The position numbers and the translations under genes are program-made. From Emiliania huxleyi CCMP1516 (taxonomy: Eukaryota > Haptophyta > Isochrysidales > Noelaerhabdaceae): DNA of 26,482 nt. A model generated the notes under the pieces. It was given only the letters and a program-made list of their open reading frames with translations, was not told the DNA's origin and made no database searches. Position 1 is the stretch's first letter. Each line of letters begins with the position of its first letter. Shown here one piece after another: positions 10,501 through 21,600 of the stretch. The stretch lies in assembly GCF_000372725.1 (NCBI RefSeq), contig NW_005199194.1:685308-711789 (forward strand), written 5' to 3'.

Positions 10501-12597
10501 ATGATCATCAACCCGAACCACCAGCATCTGAATGAGTCGACTGAGGACCTCGACGGCACGGAGCTAGCCACCGCCGCCGCGGCTGCGCTGAGCGGGCAGC
10601 GCACATCGGTCGACTCGCCTCCCGCCGCTGACGGCCCAGATCCGCCTCGCAACCCGCGGCCGCCTACCGACATGCGGTGCCCGTTGCCACCGTTCCCTCC
10701 TTCTCTTTCTGTTTGCATGTCCGACCCCCGTGCGCGTGCGCGTGTAGGGCCCAGTCCTTCAACGACGACCTGCTGCCCGAGCGGAGGAGAGAGATGACCG
10801 GCGCGCCTGCGGACGCGAGGACACGGCCGCGCCGCCGACCGACGCCGGCGAGCCTGGGCAACGTGTACGAGAAGCGGTACCACGAGACGGTCATCTCGGT
10901 GGCGATCTCGGCGGACGACAGCTTTTTCGCCGCGGGAGGAGCCGGCCGCAAGGCGATGGTCTGGCGCGTCGAGGACGGCGAGCTGTTCGCCTCGTTCGAG
11001 ACGCGCGACACGATCACCTCGATCGCCTTTGTGGGCGACGCGCTGCTGGCGGGCACCTTTGACAAGCGGCTGCATGGCTTCTCGCTGCGCATCAGCGCCG
11101 CGAGCGAGCAGGGCGGCGCCGGCGAGCGGTCTCTCTTCAACCAAGAGCTGTTCAGCGAGTCCTTCCCAGGCCAGGTCACCGCCATCTCCTGCGCCACCGA
11201 CTCCGCCGACCGAGGCAGCGAGAGCGCGCTCATTGCCGTCGGAGGCACCGACCGCAACGTGATCCTGTACACCACCCGCGCCGCCGCCACGCCGAAAGAG
11301 CCCCCCGAGTACGCCGCCGCCAGCGGCGGCGGCGGCGGCGGCGGCAGTGGCAGCGGCGGCAGTGGCAGCGGAGGCGGCGGAGGAGGCGGCGGCTTCGGCG
11401 CGCGTGGTCGCGCGCCGCCGCTCCCTTTCCCCCTCGATCTGCCGGCGCGGGGGCAGGGGCGTCTTCCTGGCGGGCTCGAGGTGTGAAGAGACGCTGTTCA
11501 CACCTCCTAGGCGCGGGGGCAGGGGCGTCTTCCTGGCGGGCTCGAGGTCGCGGCGCGTATCAAGGCGAGATTACCCGAGATTGCCCGAGGTTGCCCGAGA
11601 TTGCCCGAGGTTGCCCGAGATTGCTCGCGGCGCGCATCAAGGCGCGCAAGAGACGGCGTGTGTTGGTCCACCGGTCCACCCTCCCTGCACACTGAACAGG
11701 CGCAAGGCGACGTGCTCGCGGTGGCGCTCTCCTCGTCTGGCTCGCTGCTCGCCATCGGAGGGGAGTGTGCTGCCCACGTGTTTTTCTTTTTAGCGGGCTG
11801 TTTTCTTTTCCCTAGGCTCGCTGCTCGCCATCGGAGGGGAGTGTACTGCGCACGTGTTTTTCTTTTTTAGCCACCGTTCTCTTTTCCCTAGGCTCGCTGC
11901 TCGCCATCGGAGGGGAGTGGAACCTGGCGGAGGTGCACGCGCTGACCCCGCTCGAGAGCCGGCAGATCGCGACCTTTCGCTTGCGCGCCATCGACGTGGG
12001 CGGGGTGGTGCACTCGCTGGCCTTTGCGCCGTTCGCCGACAGCGCCGGCCCCGCCTCGGGCTTCTCGCCGCCTCCCTCCCCCGCCCCCTTTTCGGTGTGG
12101 GGCTCGCTGCACTCCCGCCCGCCGCCCGCCGCCGCCGCCGCCCCCGACCTACTCCGCCTCGCCATCGGCTCGTCCGACGCGACGCACACGTGGAGAATCC
12201 AAGTCGGCAGAGCTGTGAACAGCGTCTCTTCACACCTCTTGCTGTGAGCAGGCACACGTGGAGAATCCAAGTCGGCGCGCAGGCACGCGCCGCTATCGAC
12301 GCCGGCGCGCGCAACTCGGCCGCCGACGCCGCCGCGCGCCGGCCGAGGACGCCGCCGCCGAGCCCGCCGAAGCAGCGGCGGGCGCGGAGACGCGGAGGCG
12401 ACGCAGGCGCGCCTCACTTCGAGCCTCTCCTCACGACGCCGCACACGGCGAGGCAGGGCGGCGTCGCCTTCTCCGGCGACGGCGAGACGCTCGCCATCGC
12501 CGGCGAGCATGCCGTCACGCTGCTCGACTGTCATTATTATTATTATTATTATTGTTATTATTATTATTATTAGGCGAGCACGCCGTCACGCTGCTCG

Positions 12598-12637
<40 letters not shown>

Positions 12638-15600
12638 TTATTAGGCGAGCACGCCGTCACGCTGCTCGACTCGGACACGGGCGCGACGGTGCGGCAGGCA
12701 AAGCACCGGCGCAGGCTGCGCTGCGTCGCCCTCTCGTCGGACGGCGGGCTACCCTAGAGGACCCGAGATGACCCGAGATGGCCCGAGAGGACCCGAGATG
12801 GCCCGAGATGACCCGAGATGACCCGAGATGCGCCCTCCCGTCGGACGGCGGGCTGCTCGATATCTCCCCACATCTCCCCACATCTCCCCACATCTCCCCA
12901 CATCTCCCCATATGCCCTCTCGTCGGACGGCGGGCTGCGGGTGTGGCTATCGCGGCGGTTTCGGCCAGCCCTGAGTGAGTCAGACGCCGACTAGGCGGGC
13001 TGCTGCTCGTGGGGGGCGAACCCTCCCCTACCCTCACATGAACAAATCCCCCCAGGCGGGCTGCTGCTCGTGGGAGGCTTCGACCAGCTCGTCCGCATGT
13101 ACCCGGTGCAGACGCGCACCGACGATGAGCCAATGAGTCATGGACTGGTCGGTACACGACCATCAGTCATCAACAGGTGCGGGCGGGCACCGACTTTGTG
13201 GTCTACAAGGGCCTCTCCACGAGCGGGGGAGGGGGCGTCGGCGCGAGCTTGGGCGGCTCCTCCTCGCTCACCTCCTTTGTTGGCGGCGGCGGCGGCCCGC
13301 GCGGCACCGTTTACCTCGAGGCGATGGCCGTGGCTCTGTCCGCGTGCAGCTCGCTTGTGGTGCTGGCCGGAGGGCTTAAGGGCGGCGACATCGGCTATGT
13401 CTCCGTCTTCGACGCGCGGGCCGACGGGCCGGTCTGCTCCCCCGAGTAAGCAGCCGTGAATGAGCCGAATGAATGCACTGAGCAGGCGCGGACGGACGAG
13501 CTGGTCTGCTCCTTGCGCGCCACCAAGCAGGTGCGCGTCGCGACGTTCTCTGCGGACGGCCGCTTCCTCGCCTTCGGCGGCTTCGACGAGCGAGTCACCA
13601 TCATCACACACCTGCCGGTCCGAGGCCGCGACGGGGAGATCGAGCGGCTCTCGCTGCACGAGCTGACGGCGCGGCTCTCCGGCGCCGCGAGGGGAGGCGA
13701 CGCGTCGGAGCCCCCTGCTATGACTCGCGTCGCCCCCTCACTAGTGGTTGGCTAACAGGCGACGCGTCGGAGCCCCCCTCGCCCGACGGCGACGGCGCGG
13801 CGCGCTCTCCCGCGACGCGGAAGAGCGCGCCCACCGTCATCAGCGGCTCCCCGCCCGCCCTCGGCCGAGACTCGTCCGACTTCAGCGCGCCCCTCCGCCT
13901 CTACCGCGCGTCCTCAGTGAATGAGTGAATTAGTGAATGAATTAATTAATCAATAGGCGCGCCCCTCCGCCTCTACCGCGCGTCGCTCGCCGACGGCAGC
14001 GACGCCGCCCGCCCGTCCGACGAGGCGGGAGATGCCTCGAGATAGCGCGCGAGATTCGTCGAGATAGCGCGCGAGATGACTCGAGATAGCGCGCGAGATG
14101 ACTCGAGATAGCGCGCGAGATTCCTCGAGATCACCGGCGAGATTCCTCGGGATTGCGGCGAGCGACGAGCTTCGCGCCCCCCCAGGCGGCCAGCGATGAG
14201 CATCTACCCTCGAGGAATCTCGCCGGTAATCTCGAGGAATCTCGTCGCTCGGTAGGCGGCCAGCGATGAGCAGGTGTCGCCCAAGAGCTGCGCCGCGCCC
14301 GCCTCGCTGCGGCCAACCACGGCGTCGCTCCCCCGCTCGCCGCTAAACCGCGCGCCGTCGCTGCTCGCGCCCCTAGAAGCGAAGCGCGTATTCCAACTAG
14401 CAACTGGCGAGAGGGCAGCGATTCCGCTGCATTCGGCCGTCCCCCGCTGCACTCGCTGTGTCTGTGTCGCTCGTAGCGTCACACCGTCGCTCGTTCGACT
14501 CTCCAGTACCGCCCCCCGGCCGGCGAGGATTTCCTCGGCACACTCAGGCTTGCGCCGGCCAAGGAGCCCCCGCCCGACTTGCCGGCCGCCGAGGAGTGCT
14601 CGCGCACGCTCGACTTCAGCGCGTCCGCCCGCCGCCCCGCCTTCATCTGGTCGCTCAGCTTCTCGGGCAGCAGGCCGAGACACTTCCGAGACACGTCCGA
14701 GACACTTCCGAGACACGTCCGAGACACTTCCTAGACGCGTCCGAGACACGTCCGAGACACGTCCGAGACACGTCCGAGACACTTCCGAGACACGTCCCAC
14801 ACGCAAGAGCCTCCGTGTAGGCGCCGCCGCTCGGCCGACGCCGGGGAAGGAAGCGACGAAGACGAGTCCGGCCGCGACGGGCCGTCCGCTTTCGCTGTCG
14901 CTTCGTGGGACGGCTCCGCACACATCTACCACGTCTCCAAGGAGGGGACCTTCTCGCTCGCTTGCCGCATCGGCCGGTCGGACCGCGTGTACTGCGTCTC
15001 CCTCTCGGTGAGCGGCGGAATCGGCTGTGATCTCGGGGGATCTCCGGTGATCTCGGGGGATCTCGGCTGTGATCTCGGGGGATCTCGGCGGATCTCGGCT
15101 GTGATCTCGGCTGTGATCTCGGCTGTGATCTCGGGTGTGGTCTCGGCTGTGATCTCGGGTGTGATCTCGGGTGTGAGCTCGGGTGTGATCTCGGCTGTGA
15201 TCTCGGGTGTGATCTCGGGTGATCTCGGGTGTGAGCTCGGGTGTGAGCTCGGCAGGTGAGCGGCGGCCTCGTCGCTGTCGGAGGCCGCGACTCTGCCATC
15301 GGGCTGTACGACATCCGGCCGGATCGCCGCCCGCCCTCGCGCGGCGGTCTGGCGGGGCTGCGCGAGCCGTCGCTGTCGGACTCCTTCTCGCCGTCCGCCG
15401 GCTGCGCGCCCTCGGGAGGCACGGGTCGCGGGGCGGGCGCGGCGGGCCGCGGTTCGTCTCTCGGCGCGGACGAGCTGGAGCCGCTCTGGCTGGCGCAGTG
15501 CAACGAGTTTGTGTGCGCACGCTCTCGCCTATGGGTTCGGGTACTGTGGGGGGAGGGTAAGCCACGCATTCGTGTGCCCACAGGTACGCGTGCGCGCTCT

Positions 15601-18600
15601 CGCACGAGGCGACCGCGCCGCGCTTCTGCGTGCACGGCGGGCCGGACAAGCAGCTGACCGTGCGTGACGCGTCCACCGGCCGCGTGCTGCACGAGCTCCC
15701 CATCGGAGGGACGGTGTGGTGCCTGTCGATTGGCCCCGCGAACCGGTGCGCGGTGTCGGGCGAGTTCCAGCTGGTGCAGGTCGTCGACCTCGAGAGCGCT
15801 GGCCTCGTCCTCTCGCTGCCCCACACGGGCGAGAACCCGTCCTACTCGGTGGCGCTGACAGAGTCGGCGGTCATCTACACGCAGGAGAACACGTGCGTCC
15901 GCTACGGGAGAGACGGCTCGACGTACGGCTGGGGCGACCCTTCCTAGACACCTCCTAGACACCTCCCAGACACCTCCTAGACACCTCCTGGACACCTCCC
16001 AGACACCTCCTAGACACCTCCTAGACACCTCCCAGACACCTCCTAGACACCTCCTAGACACCTCCCAGACACCTCCTAGACACCTCCTAGACACCTCCTA
16101 CTAGACACTTCCTAGAGACGGCTCGACGTACGGCTGGGGCGACTTGCCCTTCCGCGGCGCCGGCCAGTTGGTCAGGGGTGAATGGACGCATGCATGCATG
16201 GTCAACTAGGTGACTTGCCCTCGTACGCGGCGCTAGCCAAGCTCGTCCGCATGCCGATGGCCAAGAACATCCACGCGGGGTGGGCGGCGCCGTCACCCTA
16301 CCCCCACAGTACCCAGCCCCAGTCACCCGACCCCCGCAGTACCCGTACCAAGGTGGGCGTCGCTCCGCTCGCTCGCGCTGCTGCAGCCGTGGCTGATCAA
16401 CTGCCGCGAGCAGAGCAGCGGAGCAACCTTCCTCCAGCTCGCAGTCACGCACGGCGTGGACGGGGCGATGCTGGACACTCTGCTGGCCGAGGCGAGAGGA
16501 CCCGAGAGGGCGCGAGATTGCGCGAGATTGCGCGAGATGAGCCGAGATGCTGGACACGCTGCTGGCCGAGGCGAGAGGACCCGAGAGGGCGCGAGATTGC
16601 GCGAGATTGCGCGAGAGGAGCCGAGAGGAGCCGAGATGCGCCGAGACGCTGCCTCGCCTCACCGAGATTGTGCGAGATCACCGAGATTGTGCGAGATGGC
16701 AGGTGCCGATCATCGGGCTGCTGCGCGCGCACCACCCGGAGCGAGTCGGGGGCGGCGCGGCCTCAGCTTGGCACGCGGCGCTCGACCAGCGGTCCGACAT
16801 CTGGGTGTCGCGCCTCGTGCAGGCGGTGGTGAGCTGTGGACGGCGTCTCTTCACGGCGGTGGTGTGAACAGGTGTCGCGCCTCGTGCAGGCGGTGGTGAG
16901 CTGTGGACGGCGTCTCTTCACGGCGGTGGTGTGAACAGGTGTCGCGCCTCGTGCAGGCGGTGGTGAGCTGTGGACGGCGTCTCTTCACGGCGGTGGTGTG
17001 AACAGGTGTCGCGCCTCGTGCAGGCGGTGGTGAGCGGGCGGGTGTACGCCACGCCCGCCGCCATGTCTCCCATCGCAGAGACGTTTGGCGCGCTCGCGCG
17101 GAAGTTCCCGCGGCAGTACCTCCGCCTCCTCTCGGAGATGCCTCTGGCCTTCGAGGACTCGTGCAGGCTCCGCTCGCCGCACACGCGCCGGCTGCAGGTC
17201 GAGGTCTGCGGCTCGCGCAGGTTTCTGCTCGACGGGTGGTGGGAGGACCACTACGCCGCCTCGGGGCTCAACTTTGGCTTCTCGCCGCGCGCGCTGCTCG
17301 CCTGGGCGCACTCATGGACCGCCGCACCTAGAAGAAGAAGAGCGTCACAGCCCACCCAGTAGCAGACGGAGGCGGGCTCCTCACCGTCCAGCCTGCTCGG
17401 CGGTCTCCAGCCGTAGCCACTGCACTCGCCTCCCTCCCAGCCACTTGGCGCTCTGAAGGCTTACGCTGCACAGCGCCGTCTCCCCCGCCCCCGAGGCCGG
17501 TGTCTTCAGCTCGTAGGATCGCGGAGCCGGACAAGCTTCGCCGCCGCACGATCTATGCCGACGGCGGGCTCCGCGCAGGCAACTCTGGCCGCGGGGAGCG
17601 GCGGCGTGAACAGCGTCTCTTCACACCCCCTGCTGTGGATAGGCAACTCTGGCCGCGGGGAGCAGTGGTGGTCGGTGGAGGCCCTCGTCTGCTCGCTGCT
17701 GGTGCGGCTGCGCGACTGCTGGGTCGCGTGTTGCTGCGCAGTTTGCCGCCGCTGCTGCGAGGAGGAGGAGGCGGCCGATTCGCCCGGAGGGCAGCGGGGG
17801 GGCGGCGGGGGCAGAGGCGGAGGCTTGCGCACGACGGGCGGAGCTAGCGCGGGGCAGTACAGGCGCGGGCCCGTGGAGGGGCGGGGGGAGAGGGCAATCT
17901 CGTGCAATCTCGGGCAATCTCGGGCAATCTCGGGCAATCTCGAGTCCTCTCGCTTGCGGTGCCGCCCAGGCCTGTGGAGGGCGGCGCCGCCTCCTCGCCG
18001 CACCACAAGGTTGGAAGCCTCTTCCGCTCGCTCGCGCTGCTGCAGGGCGCCGTCGACCAGCAGAGGCGCCCGCCCGCCCCGCAGAGATCCCCCCTCCCCC
18101 CAGATCTCCCAAGCAGAGGCGCCCGCCAGCACACACCGCATACACCACACACACCGCACACCACACACCACACACAGCACACACCAAAGATGCGCCACCG
18201 CAGTGCCACCCTCCCACACCGCCCGAGGCGGCGCGGCACCGCCGAACAGGCCCTCCCCGTTACCCCACACATCCCGAGATTACCCGAGATTACCCCAAGA
18301 GTACCCCAGAGTACCAGTGGCGACACGAGAGTGTGCACCGGCCGCCAGGCTCTCCCCGAGATCACCCGAGATGACCCGAGATGACCCGAGATGACCCCAG
18401 AGGACACGAGAGGACACCAGATGGCCCGAGAGGACCCGAGAGTGCCAGCACCGGCCGCCAGGTCCGGCTACGCCGTGCTCACCGAGTCAACCCCCCCTCC
18501 CTCCTCCCGGAGACGCAAGCGCGGCGCCGACGGCACCACCACGCACGAGCGCAAGGGGGGCCGCTCGCCGCCCCTCCTCTCGCGTGACGCCTCCGCCGTC

Positions 18601-21600
18601 TCCGACCCCGCCTCCGCCTCCTCCAACGCCTCGGCCGCCGAGATGGCGGCCGTGGCGCGCGTGCAGCAGGTTCCCCTTCTGCCCGCCCCCACCCTCGTCG
18701 TCGTCGTCGACGGCGTGGTCGGCGCGACTGCTCCTCTTGTCGCGTGGACGCAGGTCCCCTTTTGTGAGTTTGCCATATCTCCCCATATCTCCCCATATCT
18801 CCCGCAGGTCCCCTTTTGTGAGTTTGCCGGCTTCGCCACCAACCACCTCGCACTCATCGTCGACGCGTCCATCGCCACCGGCGACATGCATGAGACACTT
18901 CCTAGACACTTCCTAGACACCTCCTAGACACTTCCTAGACACCGGCGACATGAGACTACCCGATATTCCACGAGATTACCCGAGATCCATCGCGACCGGC
19001 GACATGCATCGCCTTCAAGCCGCCGTCGGGAGGCAGTGAGGGGTAGACAGTGAGGGTTGGAGACAGGCGACCGCACCGTCTTTAGACATTGAGCAGTGAG
19101 GGGTAGACAGTGAGGGTTGGAGACAGGCGACCGCACCGTCTTCAAGTCGCCGTCGGTCGAGGCCCTCCTCCACTTCAAGTGGCGCGCCTTCGGCTCCGTC
19201 ATCTGGCGGCTGCACGCGCGCGGGACACGTCCACGACATGTCCACGACACGTCCCCCAGGCGCGCCTTCGGCTCCGTCCTCTGGCGGCTGCACGCGCGCG
19301 GGACACGTCCACGACATGTCCACGACACGTCCCCCAGGCGCGCCTTCGGCTCCGTCATCTGGTGGCTGCACACGGCGCTCTGGCTCTCGTACACGCTCGC
19401 GACCGCCGTCTTTGCGTACGCCGCGACGTACTACTTCACAGACTCGCAGTCGGCATGGAAGGAGACCCGCGTCTCGCCCCCGCCCGCGCCCCGCTCCGCC
19501 AACGGAGCGGTGTGGCTCACCCCGTCCCTCCCCGGCGGGTAGGCGATGCCTTTCTCGTTCCGCGCCCCGTACGACTACTTCATGGACGAGGACGCCCCAC
19601 TGATGGACGAGCTGCAGGACTGCGCCAAGAAGTTTGGCTTCCCGCTTCTTCCCAAGCCGCCGGGCGGCCAGCGGACGGAGCGCGCCCCGAGACACTTCCT
19701 AGACACCTCCTAGGCACCTCCTAGACACCTCCTAGACACCTCCTAGACACCTCCTAGACACCTCCTAGACACCTCCCAGACACCTCCTAGACACCTCCCA
19801 GACACCTCCCAGACACCTCCCAGACACCTCCGAGACACCTCCTAGACACCTCCTAGACACCTCCCAGACACCTCCTAGACACCTCCTACTAGACACTTCC
19901 CAAGCCGCCGGGGCGGGCAGCGGACGGAGCGCACCCTAGCGGTATATCTCCCCATATCTCCCCAGATCTCGGGCCCTAGAAGCGGAACGCGCATTCTCGT
20001 ACTGCAACCAGCGCTTCGAGAGGACACGCACTCCGCCGTACTCGGCCGTGTTCCGAGGTTGGCGTCCTCAGCACGTAGGCTGCCCATATCTCCCCATATC
20101 TCCCCATATCTCCCCATATCTCCCCATATCTCCCCATATCTCCCGCCCCGAGGCTGGCGGACTCAGCACGTAGGCTGCCCATATCTCCCCACATCTCCCC
20201 ATATCTCCCCATGTAGGCGCGCGACCACTGCGTCTTCTACCTCATCCTCGCCCTCGTCTCCTCGCTGACCTCGCTCGCCCTCGGCGCCGTCGTCGTCTTC
20301 ATCAGCACGGCTGTTAGTTCGCAAGGGTCAGCTGTTCTGGGTCTCGCAGGCGTCGTCTTCTTCTTCATCAACACGATGTACATCGTCGTGTCGGTGCGCG
20401 AGGGCAAGACGCACCTCTCCTACCAGTACGCGACCAAGGCGGCTTGATGAGAGATGGGGAGAGATGGGGAGATGTGCACCTCTCCTACCGGTGCCAGTAC
20501 GCGACCGAGGCGGCTTGATGAGGGGGTTAGTGGGGGGGAGGAGGGATCGGCCACCGAGGCCGAGAGACGAGCCCTGCCGTGTGCGACCAGGCGGCCGTCA
20601 TCCGCTTCTTCTACGTGGTGATGCAGCTGCTGGGCCTCGCCGTGGTCCATTTCGGCGCCTCCATGGACCAGGGGCTGCTCGGCCCCGAGGTCACACGCAT
20701 GCTGCTCGCGATTGGGATGGGGCTGCAGTGGGTGGAGCCGATCCGCATCCTCACGCGCCACCCCGAGTTGACGAAGCAGTTGATTCGTTTCATGACGAGT
20801 GAACTAGGTGGAGCTGATCCGCATCCTCACGCGCCACCCCGAGTTCGGCGAGCTGTACCAGATGGCGAGAAGCGCCCTTCTCGCAGAGACGCCCCTCGCG
20901 GCCGGCGGTGAGCGCCGTCTGGCGGGGTAGGTGATCGAGACCTTCTCGCAGACGCGGTACTTCATCTACTTCATGCTGATGGTGACGTGCATGGGCTCGC
21001 TCACGCTCGGGCTGCTGCTCTTCGACGTGCACACCGTCATCGACTACCCGCCCGACATGGACTACTCGTCCGAGATGCTGCTGCTCGACGAAAAGTACGA
21101 GCAGACCGCGACGGGCACCATCGACCTGTGGTACAACTTTGGCGACATCTTCCGCTCGTTCCACTCGACGATCGACATCTTCTTCTTCGGCACCAAGAGC
21201 GACGCCGTCGAGTCCGCCCTCCTCGAGGTGCCCCCGCGCATACCTCCCCCATATCTCCCCCTCTCTCATGGTCCGCCCTCTCCTCGAGGTGCATATCTCC
21301 CCATATCTCCCCACATCTCGTGGTCCGCCCTCTCCTCGAGGTGCTGCCCGCGCGCTACATCGCGATGGGCCTCCAGATCTTCAGCCAGGTCGTGCTGCTC
21401 AACCTGCTGATCGCAAAGATCAACGACGCCTACGCAAAGATCAAGGCGCCGTCGCCCGTCGGACTGTTCTTACTGTTCTCGGCGTCTCACCCTGTTCTGT
21501 CGTTCTCGCAGGCGTCGTCGCTCCTCTCCTCCAACTTCCAGCAGGCGCTCATCCTCATCGAGTACGAGATCATCGCCCAGGCCCTCTTCTCCACCCGCGG

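Larger units (their letters stand above)
10501..15933 (+). other. WD40 propeller part of the channel gene (exons 1-16)
   Basis: Exons: 10501-10676, 10748-11279, 11700-11739, 11892-12183, 12252-12502, 12645-12743, 13056-13105, 13177-13413, 13486-13696, 13759-13884, 13957-14024, 14256-14351, 14477-14673, 14821-15007, 15256-15506, 15584-15933. Blades are seen as repeated (V/A)-x-(V/A)-x-(L/F)S-x-D/G, then LA-x-GG, then a closing hydrophobic strand. Examples are VISVAISADDSFFAAGG, LAVALSSSGSLLAIGGE, RCVALSSDGGLLLVGGFD, VATFSADGRFLAFGGFDE, SAFAVASWDGSAHIYHV, VYCVSLSVSGGLVAVGGRD and FCVHGGPDKQLTVRD. The terminal WD dipeptide is often replaced by other residues, as in divergent propellers. A Ser/Pro-rich disordered insert lies in exons 10-13. 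Confidence 0.87.
16210..18669 (+). other. Helical linker part of the channel gene (exons 17-24)
   Basis: Exons: 16210-16279, 16353-16491, 16703-16804, 17006-17316, 17517-17578, 17643-17868, 17970-18065, 18462-18669. Exons 17-20 encode an amphipathic helical region (SLRSLALLQPWLINCREQ, FLQLAVTHGVDGAMLDTLLA, RLVQAVVSGRVYATPAA, LARKFPRQYLRLLSEMPLAF) like the pre-channel linkers of TRP proteins. Exon 22 has a Cys-rich segment (CWVACCCAVCRRCC) that could be palmitoylated or bind metal, followed by acidic and Gly-rich sequence. Exon 24 is basic/Ser-rich and probably disordered. The exon 20-21 junction requires a GA donor at 17317 and gives AHSWIAEPDKLRRR. Confidence 0.78.

Noticed and set aside
10479..11501. 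340-codon minus-strand ORF
   Set aside because: Antisense shadow of exons 1-2 of the channel gene; Ala/Gly/Arg-rich from the GGC repeat.
12509..12757. ORFs with poly-Ile, poly-Tyr or poly-Leu runs
   Set aside because: They are translations of the ATT/CTA microsatellites within intron 5.
14204..15826. 540-codon minus-strand ORF
   Set aside because: It is antisense to well-supported WD40 exons and translates the intron satellites as Arg-Asp-His-Thr repeats.
14655..16094. 479-codon minus-strand ORF with CLGGVWEVSRR repeats
   Set aside because: The repeats are the complement of the TAGACACCTCC satellite; no domain is present and it lies antisense to WD40 exons.
15940..16115. CRISPR-like array
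   Set aside because: Units are 11 nt, contiguous and without spacers; it is a simple satellite inside a eukaryotic intron.
19182..19337. Two 26-residue protein repeats as constitutive coding sequence
   Set aside because: The segments share the exon-copy plus AG-ending tail structure of every other intron here, and removing them restores an uninterrupted pre-S1 helix. Retention is kept only as a possible isoform.
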